Shown here: piece after piece, positions 22,190 to 34,233 of the stretch | How positions within the stretch are numbered: position 1 is the stretch's first letter | Layout: each line of letters opens with the position of its first letter | Origin: Ailanthus altissimus | Lineage: Eukaryota > Streptophyta > Magnoliopsida > Sapindales > Simaroubaceae | Direction of reading: 5' to 3' | Length of the DNA stretch: 64,000 nt | Assembly (NCBI GenBank): GCA_946807835.1 | Contig: OX327712.1 | Location: 12,170,001-12,234,000, forward strand | Notes under the pieces: generated by a model | Database searches by the model: none | The model's input: only the letters and a program-made list of their open reading frames with translations | What the model was told of the DNA's origin: nothing | Position numbers and translations under genes: made by a program

Positions 22190-24692
22190 ATAGCATGTGT
22201 GTTGAAGAAGAGGCTAAAGCCATAAGGTCTTACTTGTCAAAAAGATAGGTGAGGTTAGTAAGAGTGATGGTATGTCCACCTCAGCTAGTGATGTGACCTC
22301 CTCATCCCTTGTTATTATCATTAAGGCTAAGCCGGTCTCAATTATTTGTGAGTACGAATCAGAGTCTGATCCTGAAGACCCTGCGCAAAAGTTATTAGGA
22401 CTTAAGACAACCTAGATTCACTTAAAGCCACTTACAACATTCCTAAAACTATGACCCTTAGGTTGCCCTCCCCTAGTGATTTCCTGAGTAACCCTACAGA
22501 TAAGGAGGTGGCCATCTATATAGAATTTCTTAGACTAGGCCTTAGGCTCCCTATGTAGCCATATTTTTCTAGGATATTGGCTCATCTAATAGTGTCCCCT
22601 TCTTAGTTAGGTCCTAATTCATTGAGATTTTTAATGGGTCTGTACATCTTTTGGGCAAGGGCAGGGTTTTTATCACCCCTAGGAGCAGCACTGAAGGGCA
22701 TAAGGGCTTTTATTACCTATCCTTCCATGGCCTTCAGAATTCCATCCCAGGTCATCCCTCTTCATTAAGAGTTAGAAGGGGAACTTATTTTTTGTCGGGG
22801 GAAAGTAGTGCCAGCTATTCCTAAAAAGAGAGGAGGAAACTAGGTCATCCCCTCTAATTTTGCCTTGAATGCGAGCCTTTCTTTATTCTTTTCTTGATTA
22901 TTTATGTGGTAACATTTTTTTTTCTTGTACTAACATTCTATGAATTTCAGAGACCTAGGCCACTGACTACGGTGTCTCTGAAACTTGACGTGCTCGGATC
23001 AAAGTTGATATTGCTGTCACTAGCTGTCCTTATCCAATCGGGCTTACTCTCTTCAATACCAAGAGAACCTCGCGTGCGCAATAAGCAGATCAATTTTAAT
23101 CTTTTTATAGCCTGAACTTATTTTTCTTAAGATCGCTTATGTTATTTTTATAAGAATAGTTGAGCAGGGCGGTAGTGATAGGAGAAAGTGGAGTCGCATT
23201 AATGGCTCAAATTCTTTTGAAGGTCGGGGAAATATCAACCTCTATAATGTTATGGGCTCCTTTTTAACCCATAAGGGAGGAGCCAAGACAAGACCCCTAT
23301 TCGCGATCACGAGCCGATTGGCCAAACAAGTAGGGTCAAGAGAGCCCTCCACCAAGGAGGAAGAGGTGTAAGTCCCCCACTACCTAGACCGTTCATCCGA
23401 GTAGAGGAAAAACTACCCATTTTGCTCAGGCTAGTCCTTGGGGAAAAAGCGAAGTCTCCTTGTACTCTCCCCATATCTTTTAGGGTAGGTGTCAGGCCTC
23501 TCCAGTGCGAACTTTAGTAAATTTCCCTTTTCTGCCCGAAAAATAGGGGCATCAAGCTCTATAGGGCTCGATGGAGCCATTAGTAAGGGAAGGACCTCCT
23601 CTAACTATCTCCCTAGTGATGCCAGTTCCAAGGATGAGGGATGATTTTATCCTTTTGCTTTCTATTATGTGAGAGCTGGAGCACTATATGACTCCAGCCT
23701 GGGTGGCTAGTATTTCTTCTCTGAACCTATCACTAGATTCTATAGGGCCATGGCGACTACTCTTGATGTAAGTTACTCTTTTTTCTTATTTTTATTTTGT
23801 TCAGTTGTATTTTTATTTTTTTTTGTACTGATCGGTCTATTTTTCTTTGGTAGTCTATTTATCTCTTTTCTCTGTTCTGAACTAAGATTCTAAAAATAAT
23901 GGCACAGGCCTACCAGGATAAGAAAAGTCTTGTACAAGCGAGGCAAGAGGTCGTGCAGGCTAGAAATGAGACAAACCAAGATAGGGAGCAGGCATGTAAA
24001 CTGGCCCACCAAAATGAGGGCCTGAAGACTGATCGTACTAAGACAGAGAGTAAGGTCTCTGAATTAAAGCCCCAAAAGAGGTTGGCAGAGTAAGAAATGG
24101 CCAATTCTTTAGCAATGGCTGAGAGTGGTGCGGCTACCAAGCTTGTAAACCAGAATGATGAACTAAAGAGGCAGCTCGTAGCGACTCAAAGGGAAAGAAA
24201 GCTGGTTAAGCAGATTAGGCAATTAGGCTAGCAAAGTTGAAGAATTGCAAGGTTCTTGGTCTGTTGGCTATGATAAAGGCTTTCGTGAGGGCACTGCAGA
24301 AGCTCTTCAAAGGTCAATTGACATCTTCGAAGATAATTATCTAAAGATCGATATACAGTGGGATGTGGGACTTGGTCATTAGGGCGGCCACTAAGGGAGC
24401 GATTTTGCGAGCATAAGGGGCTGAGGCAACTAATTCTACTGTTGATTTTACTATCGATGCTACTTCTATTGTTCAAGCTCAAGGCACAGCTCCTATTCTT
24501 CAAGCCTAGGTTGTTGATCCTCTATCTGCTGATCCTATACTTCCACCTGATGATGCTTCTACTTTACCCATAATATCAGTTAAAGCTATTTTGGGTAATG
24601 CCCCTCAAGTTATTCCTCCTCATATTGGTGTAGATATGGGAAGTGCTACAGTAGTGGACTTTGAGTCTACTGATACTACCTCTACTACTTGA
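22190..24692 (+). pseudogene. Transposase_28-like (putative gypsy-type transposon) ORF, antisense within the Tat element
   Basis: Across a few stops and frameshifts this reads as one long protein. An acidic Ser-rich N-terminus (CEYESESDPEDPAQKLL, about 22340) is followed by the conserved core at about 22445-22750: TMTLRLPSPSDFLSNP; IEFLRLGLRLP; RILAHLIVSPS; a stop; LGPNSLRFLMGLYIFWARAG. That is the pattern of Pfam family Transposase_28, found in plant gypsy elements. A Gln/Lys/Glu-rich coiled coil follows at 23899-24230, then GYDKGFREGTAEALQRSIDI (about 24260), and a Ser/Thr/Pro-rich tail ending in a stop at 24690-24692. The domain name does not mean it is a transposase; its function is unknown. 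Possible introns (GTAAGT near 21880) could not be tested. Confidence 0.65.
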
Positions 24693-25304
24693 GTCATTCT
24701 ACCTTGACATTTTTTCCTTATACTTTGTTTTTCCTTGCATTAGCTGGACCATAATAGTACTTTTGTAATTTTTCTTCTATGAATGCAAGTTTATTTTTCA
24801 TATAACCCGTTCCCACTTTTATATTTTGCTTTGTGTGTTGTTGTAGACTTGCTCTGTAATAATAATAACTTTGAATAAATGTTGAATGCAATCTTGTTCG
24901 GGTCTTGATATGATAATTAGTTTCAAGCAAACAGTATAAATGTATATATTCAACAACTTGGGTTAACTTGTTCATACTTAGTAAAATAAGGAATATTTCC
25001 AAACCTTGATGGTAGGTATATAAATAAAGAGCCTGCTCGTACATATGGAAATTATCAAATACACTCTTAAAGTAGCATACTAATCCAACTATGTTGAGTA
25101 GATCAGAATGGTATTTGAGTAAACAAAGTGTTCTAATTAAATTATGTTAAATAGATCAAGTAACCAATTAATGAATTTGTGTCGAGCTGATCAAACGATG
25201 CCAATATGGAATTAAACTAAGTAATCGTACCAATAAAATAATGTTCAGCCAATATGTATGTATTAATCTTTGAACTATGCCTGACGTATCTTAGATCAGC
25301 TTGC
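24693..25304. other. AT-rich spacer between antisense ORF and minisatellite
   Basis: No gene, LTR or repeat unit is visible. Probably the 3' non-coding part of the antisense ORF transcript or of the Tat element. Confidence 0.35.
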
Positions 25305-25457
25305 CTAGTAATGTTTCAAGGCGTTTGCTTGTCTTCATAGGATTCTGGTCAACCTCTTGAGTGCCGCACCTATATAAAGACTACCTTTTAGAGTGTTACC
25401 CTACTTAGCTGGTCTTAGGTAATCTATTGAGTGCTGTACCCCTATAGAGACTACCTC

Positions 25458-28176
25458 TGACAGGACCCGACCTAAGACCCTCTACTATAGATCTCAGTGG
25501 CCCTGCCGGACACCCCGACGGAAGTTCCTCCGAACCTAATTGGGTAAGTTGAGAAATTTCCGCAAGGCGAACCCCTTTTTAATTCTTGTTACTAAGAAGG
25601 TCTAGTAATATACATGGAAACGACATCTTAATTTCAAAAACAAACGGACAGAGTTTCCCCTATTTTTCTGAAAATCCATATAAAACCTGCAAAGAAATAT
25701 CACTTTTATTTCCAATACATCTCAATTCTACCAATTCGGACCTCCGGTCCTTTCCAAATCAAATCCAACACAACTCAATTATTTATTTGAATCACAAAAT
25801 AAGCATAATCACAAAAAGTAAAAATGATCATCATAAACTAGAAATCTCTTCTTCTTGATTCAAAACATACTTACAAATATACATGCCTACAACTATTATG
25901 CATAAAGTAAAGAGTGCTATTAGCACATTTACATGTACAAAAAATGATCTTTAGATTCGGCCCACTACTCGGCAATGGTAGAATCAGCAGCTTGCATACC
26001 GAGACCTGCACCTGGGAAAGGGGTTCAGAAAACATGAAACACAAAACGAGTGAGCTAAAGGAACTCAGTGAGTGCAAATAAAATTTCAATAAAATAACTC
26101 AGCAGCTGTTAAACGGTTTCTAACATCATATGCTATTGAAATCTTGCCGAGCGGGTTTTATTTACATCTTTGGAAAACTATATTCAGAATCTGTATAACA
26201 TAATAACTGCTGTGTGCATATAAATGCATAAATGCTATCGGTAAATCGAAAACTAGTAAAATCCTCGCTCTTCTATTTTCTTTCTAAACTGTACCAATGG
26301 TAACCCTAAAGCTCTATACCTATGCAGCGACTCAACTAGCACCGCACACGTGAGTAGGTCACGGGGCACCTCAACTAGCAGCACCCACAGTGACATCTCA
26401 AGAAATCTCACTGGCTATGCAGCGGAATCCTACATCGCATGCATATAGCGAGACAATACCCCGTACACATAGAGTGACTCACATGACTCGACATCCCGAC
26501 TTCCCGGAGTTAATGACACACCCCCAAGACCTGTCCATGTGCACGGGATATACCAGTCAGATCTAATACAATCATCACCACTATAATTTGAGGGTACCAA
26601 TGGCCTTAAAAACGAATGCAGAAATTTTAAAACTGTTTCTCAATTCGAACATGTAACGGCATGTCTATGAATATCTATCAATATCATAAATCATGGTTAT
26701 GCATTGAGAGCTCATAAAACATGCATATTTATTATGCGAAAACATAATAAACGCAAAGTAAAAGAAATGGTAGATTTTCACTCACAACCGCTCCGCCCTC
26801 AATTTCGCTCCCGATTCTGCTCCCGTTAACGCTCTCGGTTATCTTCACCTACGCGCCACAAATGACATTTAGAACTAAATCAAATGCTAGAATCTCATTT
26901 AACTATTAAACGCCCTAATCGTCATACAAAGCCCGGATGCATACTACTTCCCGGTTTTAGTTACGGAGCCATAATCAAAACTAACTCACCATCCGGCGCC
27001 TTGAAAATTATTGAACACCTTATAACTTGGTTGGACATAATTGCCCTTCACCTTTCCAACATGGACAATTATGTCCCATTTTCTTCATTTTTGGTTTTTT
27101 CATCAACCATATACATTCAATTTACAATATGCACCATTTACACACAACAATTCAATCAAAATACCACTCAATTCCTAACTTCCCTAAAGTGGCAGAATTT
27201 CACCCTAGGTTCCAACACATTCCTTTTCTCAATTTCTTGTTCCAATTACAACAAAATCATGCCAATTTCATTCTAAAGCCCTAATTACAACCAATTGAAA
27301 TCTCTACAACAAAAACACCAAAAACCCTAATTCTTACCTTACCAATTTCTTCAAATTGATGACTCCTTCAAGCTCCACACTAGAATTCAACTCAATCTAA
27401 GTCAAGAATACACACAAGAACATCAATTTAAGCATTCTTGAAAGTTCACTTATCAAACTCATAAAACAATGCTTTTCTTACCTCTTTTTCTTGAATTTCC
27501 ACTAATTGAGGCTTCAATTGAGCTTAAAGATTCATATGTAACCTTATTTTAGCTTGATTACACATGAAAAATCATGAAAACAAAACTAAAATTTCACTGT
27601 AGCAGCACCTCTTCACCTTGCCCGAATTTGCTCTCCTTTTTGCTCTAAGTGTTTACTTTTTGATCACTTGCAAATTCTACACACTTCTAACATATATATA
27701 GTGCTCCTTCAATTAACCATTTTGTCCTTCAACTTACTCAAAATTACTAATTTGCCATTAGTTAAAAACTAATTATGTAATTAGTTCATTTGTAACTATC
27801 TAGTTAGAATAGTTCAAAGAACTAACTAGAACTTCCAACTTGGCAATCCATGAGATTTCTTCTAATTGGTCCATTCTCTAATATATGGATTATGTTTCTC
27901 AACAAAGGCTTGTTCCATTTATAACCCTTAAATGGAAATTCATGTAGTAAATTAGGATTTCCTTTTCTAAGCCAATAGAGAAAAATTCCAAAAATATTTT
28001 AGGGTCGTCCGGCGCACTGATCGAGTGTGAAATTACCAAATTAGGTCTAATATCTCTCACGTGCACTATAAAGGGAATATTTCTAATAGGATTAAAATCG
28101 AGTAACCCTACGGTGTCTTATTTGCTCTACACCGAAATTCAGGCGCCAATACTACTAATAGGGATTGGATATTACA
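25458..28176 (-). mobile_element. Solo LTR, 2.7 kb (family T, copy 1)
   Basis: On the + strand it runs TGACAGG ... ATTACA. Its reverse complement starts TGTAATATCC and ends GTCCTGTCA, matching the independent copy at 61137-63890 from end to end. There is no coding capacity beyond chance frames. Terminal TG...CA and the length suit a chromovirus (Tekay-like) LTR, but the family is not proven. The five bases on the left are ACCTC; the matching ACCTC on the right lies not at 28177 but at 28353-28357, after the SINE-like segment. Confidence 0.8.
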
Positions 28177-28352
28177 ATTTGTTAGCTCAAGTGGTACCAG
28201 AGGCGCTCCCCAATGATCTTAAAACCCCATATGGTCTTGGGTTTGAGCCTCGGAAAGGCGAAAAAAAGGAAGGGGGACTCCGATAATCCTTTGAGTGGGC
28301 CCACCGAGTAGGGGTGGACCCCACCCTGCTAGTAGAGGGGTGGGGGCCCACA
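28177..28352 (+). mobile_element. tRNA-derived, SINE-like segment
   Basis: An A box (TAGCTCAAGTGG, 28183-28194) and a B box (GGTTTGAGCCT, 28240-28250) lie 46 bases apart, as in tRNA genes and plant SINEs. A G/A-rich stretch and a GC-rich stretch follow. No cloverleaf with paired acceptor ends can be drawn, so it is not a tRNA gene. It lies between the solo LTR and the resumed minisatellite, and the pair is bounded by ACCTC on both sides. Confidence 0.55.
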
Positions 28353-29598
28353 ACCTCTAAGGGCACTGATCTTCTCGGTAGGTTCTTAGGCAACTCTTTG
28401 AATACCGCACCCTTGTAGGGACTACTGAACTAAAACTAGGTAACTCTTTAAGTGCCACAACCCTATAGAGACTACTTTTAAGGGCGTTGGCCTGTCTTCA
28501 TGACTGATCTTCTAATCAACCCCTAGATTACTGCACCCTTGTAGGGACTACCTCTATGAGTGTTACCCTGTTCAGCTATTTTTAGGTAACCCCTTGAGTG
28601 TCGAACCCCTATAGAGACTACTTATAAGGGCATTGATCTTCTAGGCAGATTTACAGGTAACCTCTTGATTGTTATACCCCTATAGGGACTACCTCTAAGA
28701 GCATTACCCTGGTTATCTGATCTTGTGTAACCCTTGAGTGCCACACTTTTGTAGAGATTACCTCTAAGGGTATTGACCTGTCTTCATGATTAGTCTTTTA
28801 GTCAACCCATTATTTGTCGCACCCTTGTTAGGACCACCTCTAAGAGTGTTACCCTGTTTGACTGATCCTTAGTAACCCCTTGAGTGCCTTGAGTGCCACA
28901 CGTCTACATAGACTACCTATAAAGGAATTGATCTTCTCGAAAGATTTTCAAGTAACTCTTGACTGTCGTACCCCTACAGAGACTACCTCTAAGAGCATTA
29001 CCCTACTATGCTGATCCTAGTAACCCTTTAAGTACTTTACCCCTGCAGAGACTACCTCTAAGGGCATTGTCCCGTCTTCTAAGTCACAGGTAACTTCTTG
29101 GGTGCCGCACCCCTATAGAGCCCTTATGGAGATTACCTCTAAAAGCATCAACCCTACTGCTATTTGATCATAAGGGCCCCCTTGAGTGCCACACCTCCAT
29201 ATGGACTACCTCTAAGAGCATTAATCCTTATTCTCGGGTAACCTCTTAAATGCCGCACCCTTGTAGAGACTACCTCTAAGAGCATTACCCTGCTCGACTA
29301 GTTGTGGGTAACCCATTCAGTGTCGCACCTTTACACAAACTACCTTAAAAAGCTTTGACCCATCTTCAAGATTTTCATTTGCATGTTATTATGGGAAGCC
29401 ATTTAGTTCAGATTGCGAGCAGCCATTCATTGAAGAGGACATGCAAGAAAAATAATAATCTTTATGAGCTGTATTGTGCTCAGATAAAGCAAACATATGG
29501 AAAGTTATCTCTTGCAATAAAATGATATATAAATCTTTTTGGATAGTAATTTTTTAAAAGTTTGGCATTCTAAGGCTTTCTTAGTGCTCGACCATCAA

Positions 29599-30919
29599 TG
29601 AAAAGTGTAAATTATATCTATGATTTTCACTCCCTTAACTTGATTAATTGCTCATTTTAATAATAATATCAAGCTTTTTATATGTTTTACTATTATTTCG
29701 TAAGTCTGGAGTTAATGGAACAATTAGGGGTGAAAATTTAATGAAAATAATGCAAAACATCAAATTGCTATAGTACATGCTACAATGTCGCGACAGTGTA
29801 TAAATAATGGTTTTGCTATAGTTCATTCGCTCCATCGATGAATAGTGCTCGATCCATTTTGTGAATATTGATCGAGCTACAGTAAAAAAAGAAATACAAC
29901 TCTAATTAAGGGAAATCTAACTCTTATTTCAGACCTAAAAAACACACAACTTAGGGCTCTTAAAGCCATAACGCATAGAAGAAGAGCAACTTTAGAGAGA
30001 GAAGTAAGGAAAATTCAAAGAAGTAAGAGATTATTGGCGAAGCTTTTGAGTATCAACCAACTGGGAATTAACATCTATATTGGTTTACTTTTGATTGTAT
30101 CATGTTTATTTTATTTTTCAACTATAATTCTCTTGTTACCAAGTGCTAAATTTATCTTGTAGGGTTATTAATTGAACTCAATATATAAGCTTAATTATTA
30201 TATCTTTTTAATACTTATTTAAGTCAATTCTTAATTATTCAAATTTTGTATTCTTAATGCTTCATTATATTTTATCAATATTATGAATGATTTGGTAATA
30301 CTTTGATAAACTCAAAGGAGGCATCACCGTATATAGACCTAGATAATTTAATGCATGATTATAGAGTAACATTCAATGTTGCGTACGCCAATTTCAAATT
30401 AGGATAGGAATATACCTAATTAGCATGTATGGTCAATAAAACTTGTTCTTAATAAATCTTAATTTATTACAAGTATCATAAGAATACAGGTATTTGGTAA
30501 ATTAAGGTATACTTGAATGACTTTAGGAAAGGCTTGTGAATACATTAGTGTCTTGTCCAATAATAAGAATTAAGTTATATGATTTATTTTCTACACTTTT
30601 AATAAGAATTAAAGTATATAAATATTAAAAGAGCAAATCTTTAAAAAATATATTGAAGGATAGTAATTAACCCTAGGCTTTTTTCTATTTTGCTATCTTC
30701 TTATTATATTTGAGTTATGTCATTTATTTTCTACACTTTTATTATTTACAATTTGAAGATTTTATTTTTTGAATAATTACAAGAAATATATAATTTTAGT
30801 CTTTGGCAGAAAATAAAAATTATCCATGTGGGTTTGACATCTGACTCTTTTGTTCCTTCATTACTTGTTACGTTAGTGTATACTCATACTTAATTTTAAA
30901 ATATAAAACTATCACATCA
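29599..30919 (+). mobile_element. LTR of Athila-like family S, copy 2
   Basis: Begins TGAAAAG and ends TATCACATCA; near its end it has the Athila-type phrase GTGGGTTTGACATC. It resembles 20466-21627 in the same orientation and the reverse complement of 48859-50274. It splits the C-terminal integrase segment of the Tat element: on the - strand the bases right of it encode VIRRVK, a stop, then AYDVE, and the bases left of it can be read as the end of the same segment. No perfect target duplication is visible. Confidence 0.65.
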
Positions 30920-32037
30920 ATTAGCTCATTCAACATCATAAGCTCACTTCACTCTTCTGATAACTTTTTAAAGGCCTTTCGAGGTTGGTTTGAGGACTCC
31001 ATCTGAAGAGGTTCATTTGTTCAACGTAACTCTCCTTAATACCAAGTCACATTCCTTGAATTTTCGTGCTCGAATTATCTTGTTGTAGCATTTGGCCACC
31101 TTTTGATTGTAAGCGACTACTCAGATTTAGGTCTTCTCTCTTAGTTGTTTAATCAAATCCAAGTGTTCTTTGATCAATTCATTATTAGCGACCTTTTGAA
31201 AAGTGTAATACATGATATGCAAGCATCCCAATCTTAGTAGAGATGACTGTCTCATAATCGAAGACTAGTGAGAATAAAGTTTCATAGGTTGTTGTCTTGC
31301 TCATGGTTCTAGGAGTCCAAAGTACTTCTGGTAGCTCTTCCACCCATCCACCTTTATTGTTGGTTAACTTCTTCTTTAATAGCATCTTAATGCTCTTGTT
31401 GGAGGACTCTACCAGACTATTGGTTTTAGGGTGGGTTAGTTATGCAAACAATAGCTAGACTCCTAGCTGTTGGCAGATCCCATTACTTTTTATGGTCAGT
31501 AATAATCATGTAGGGAATCTTGTATCAACACATTACATTCCTCCAATTGAAATCCCCACACTTTTCTTAGTTATCTAGAATAGTGGTTTAGTCTCAATCC
31601 ATTTGGTGAAGTAATCCACTGCTGCAATCACATACTTGCAAGATCCTATTCCTTGAGGTAAATGACCTATCAGATCCAGCCTCTTTAGTAAAATGGCCAT
31701 AGTCCTACCATTGTAGTTAGGTTTTTAGCTGGTGCTTGTATTTTATCTATAAATCTCTAGCATGCATGACAGTCTCTGACCAGCTCCTTGGCATCTTAAA
31801 GGGTAGTAAGCCAATAGTAATCGGTTCTGAATACTTTATAGGCCAGTGCTTCTATCCCTGAATGATTACTATAAATCCCTTTATAGACTTCCCTAAGAAT
31901 CATCTCTGCTTTTTGTGGCCTTAAACACCTCATATAGTGATGAGAGAGGCCTTGTCTTTACAATACTCCATCTATGACTAAGTATTATGCTGTTCGGTAT
32001 CTTAGTTAAATGGCTTCTTTTATATTTGCTGGGAAAG
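30920..32037 (-). pseudogene. Tat integrase remnant
   Basis: On the - strand, starting at the Athila A junction (32037), it reads YLVIDGVL, then GLSHHYMRCLRPQKAEMIL, then the zinc-binding segment (GIYSNHSGIEALAYKVF ... DCHACQRF) and a poorly preserved catalytic core. The C-terminal part is best preserved (KGGWVEELPEVLWTPRT; ETLFSLVFDYETVISTKIGM; KVAKCYNKIIRAR), matching the Tat/Retand integrase C-terminus. Many stops. The gene is continuous with 41777-43830 once element A and one copy of its target duplication are removed. Confidence 0.8.
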
Positions 32038-33600
32038 TGATGAACACATGAAAATGTATATTTATTAAGAGATTCATTCACCATTTAATGTCACTAATTT
32101 TATCATTTTTGTACTTTTAGCTTGAAATAAAGTGTTCTCCTTAAATTGTGATTAATGAATGTTATTTGCACAGGTTTAGGTAACATGGACATAACTCTCA
32201 ATGTAGAAATTGACATGGAGAAATTCTTGAACTTGGCGTAACATGACTCAATCTTACACAAACTTAAAGAACAATTGAAAAGCCAAATCCAACATGTTAT
32301 GGGCCAAAAATGGAGATACAATAGAATAGAGCTACAACTTCCACTCAGTTTGACCCAACTCAAGTATTTAGACCATATCTCACAAAATACGTACCCAATT
32401 GGTATAATTCTTAAAGTTGGAAAATACTGACTTAATTATCAACAACTCTTATGTTGATGGTAAAGTCCAATTCAGTTGTTATCATGGACCAAATTGTCTT
32501 GCAAGTGGGTAAATGGGTTGTTGGCCTAATTCTGATGTATCTTTGGTATTTTGCCCATATCTCATTGGATACTCATCCAATTTGCATGAATCCAGTGCCT
32601 ATGGAAATAAGAGACAAAATGCTACAACTTTTATGTTTGCTATAGAGGCTACATCGGTCATTTATATTATCAAACATGTGCTGCAATTGGGTGAACGAGT
32701 TATTGGCCTAAACTTATTGAAGATTGATGTCACACATGACATATTTCCATTCATTGCCTATATAAGGACACACTTTGTTTTAACATTAGATAATTCTTTC
32801 GTATTTCTCTTCTCATTAACATGCATTATAATTTAGGCTAGAGTTCTTGGCAAGGCTAAGAGATGAACTTTTATGTGCAATAAATCTACTTCTATGCTTT
32901 GATTCATTCTCAAGAGCTACAAATGTTTATAAGTTTGGTTTTGATTAAACTCTTATCTATTTCATTTTCTATAATCCAAAGGTTATAATTCTCATGTTTC
33001 ATATATGTTCAGTCATGCTTTTCTTATATGATTCTTGTTGAATTATAATTGTTATTGGTTAATTTGTTTTATATGTTAATCTTTTACTGCAATATTGTCG
33101 ATTGATATATTGTCGATCTTGGATAACATGTAAAGACAATAAATGTTTGATATTAAAGTTTATCTTTTACTGCAATATTGTCAAAATGATATATTGTCGA
33201 TCTTAGATAACTTGTATAAATGAACATGATTTGTGTTAATATTTGCAAAAGATTTTAGTCATATCAAATACATGTGTTATCAAATGTGCTATATTTTACA
33301 TATCTTCCGATTGATTGTTTAGATGTAAAACTGTCAATTGAGTTATAAACATTAAATTAAAGTGTAGAGTAGATTTATAAAGCATAATTGTGATTCTCAA
33401 AGCCTTACTTAAATCATCATAAAACATTTTTCTCAATTCATCGACATTTCTATCTCATCCACTTAAATCAATTAATTAATTTTATCCTTTGCTACTGCTT
33501 TAATATTTTACTTCACCAACCTATTTTACCAAAAACTTCCTCGTGGGATCAACTCTTCAATCTATATTGTGATAACTGTGTTATATTTTGAGCGTAAACA
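32038..33600 (+). repeat. 5' LTR of Athila element A
   Basis: TGATGAACACATG to GAGCGTAAACA, 1563 bases. It contains an 83-base imperfect tandem duplication at 33080-33245 and ends in the Athila-type phrase CGTGGGATCAACTC ... TTGAGCG. Confidence 0.9.
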
Positions 33601-33605
33601 AAATT

Positions 33606-33623
33606 TGGTGCCGTTACCGGGGA
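33606..33623 (+). other. Primer-binding site of element A, tRNA-Asp type
   Basis: TGGTGCCGTTACCGGGGA, five bases after the LTR. It differs by two bases from the classic Athila primer site TGGCGCCGTTGCCGGGGA. Confidence 0.85.
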
Positions 33624-33659
33624 GGCACACTAAGCGAAAGTCGGTTGCGTTTATCAATA

Positions 33660-34230
33660 CTAAAGTGGTAACTTTGAATATTTTTTTTCTTTGTAAAATC
33701 TTAGTTTTATTTCCTTTGTTGTACTTTATTTTATTGTTCATTGTTGGTTCTAACACCTAATTTATTTTATTTTCTTTAGTTAATTTGTTATATTTTATTT
33801 TATTTATTTATTATTACACTTGACTTTTTTGTAAAGTTAATTTGTTATATTTTATATTATTTTAATGACTAGCTTTACCATATAACTTAGTTCATATTTT
33901 TATTTATTTATCGCACTTTATCTTCTTATTTATTATTGCACTTTATTTTTTATTTATTTATTGCACTTTTTTTATTTTAATGGCTGGTTCTACTGCTTAA
34001 CTTAATTTATTTTATTTTATTTATTATTTATTGCATTTTATTTATTTATTGCACTTTAGTTTATTTATTGTACTTCATTTTTTTATTGTACTTTATTTTT
34101 ATTTATTTATTATACTTTATTTTTTTAGTTAATATGTTGTACTTTTATTTTATTTTAATGGCCAACCTCTTAATTTTTCTTGAGCATTTCTATTATAAAA
34201 ATAAATAAATAAAAGAAATAATTGTTAGGA
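33660..34230 (+). repeat. T-rich leader of element A with degenerate tandem repeats
   Basis: Stretches of TTTATTTATT and TTGCACTTTATT alternate with a motif like AATGGCTGGTTCTACCGCC. The same leader architecture occurs in element B at 46470-46990. Confidence 0.7.
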
Positions 34231-34233
34231 TGT

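Larger units (their letters stand above)
25305..29380. repeat. Minisatellite of 63-80 bp units with a four-unit higher-order pattern, split by an insertion
   Basis: Each unit starts AACCCCTTGAGTGCCGCACC, continues CCTATAGAGACTACCTCTAAG and ends in one of three tails: a (TTGACCTGTCTTCATGA), b (TTACCCTGCTCAGCTGATC) or c (TTGATCTTCTCGGCAGATTT). The tails come in the repeating order a-b-c-b. Units with tail a start near 28442, 28729, 29022 and 29310, giving a higher-order period of 287-293 bases. Two units lie left of the inserted LTR (25331-25457) and about 14 lie right of it (28353-29350). The insertion falls inside a c-type unit, so the order is unbroken once the insert is removed. Confidence 0.85.

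Noticed and set aside
21807..22193. A hydrophobic 128-codon frame that looks like a membrane protein
   Set aside because: It is a T-rich leader or intron before the antisense ORF; the hydrophobicity comes from TTT/CTT composition.
24718..25044. A 108-codon - strand frame
   Set aside because: AT-rich spacer, no homology recognised, no neighbours in phase.
26884..27284. Two overlapping open frames of 130 and 85 codons
   Set aside because: They lie inside the family T solo LTR, are not kept in the second copy and are low-complexity; chance frames.
28183..28250. A functional tRNA gene
   Set aside because: A and B boxes are present, but no acceptor stem or complete cloverleaf can be paired; a SINE-like origin fits better.
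28353..29380. CRISPR-like array
   Set aside because: The units are contiguous diverged tandem repeats in plant retroelement DNA, without identical repeats and unique spacers.
32451..32836. Short open frames in the Athila LTRs (also near 40699, 45271 and 57333)
   Set aside because: Frames in the U3 region repeat because the LTR repeats; they overlap in different frames and have no domain.
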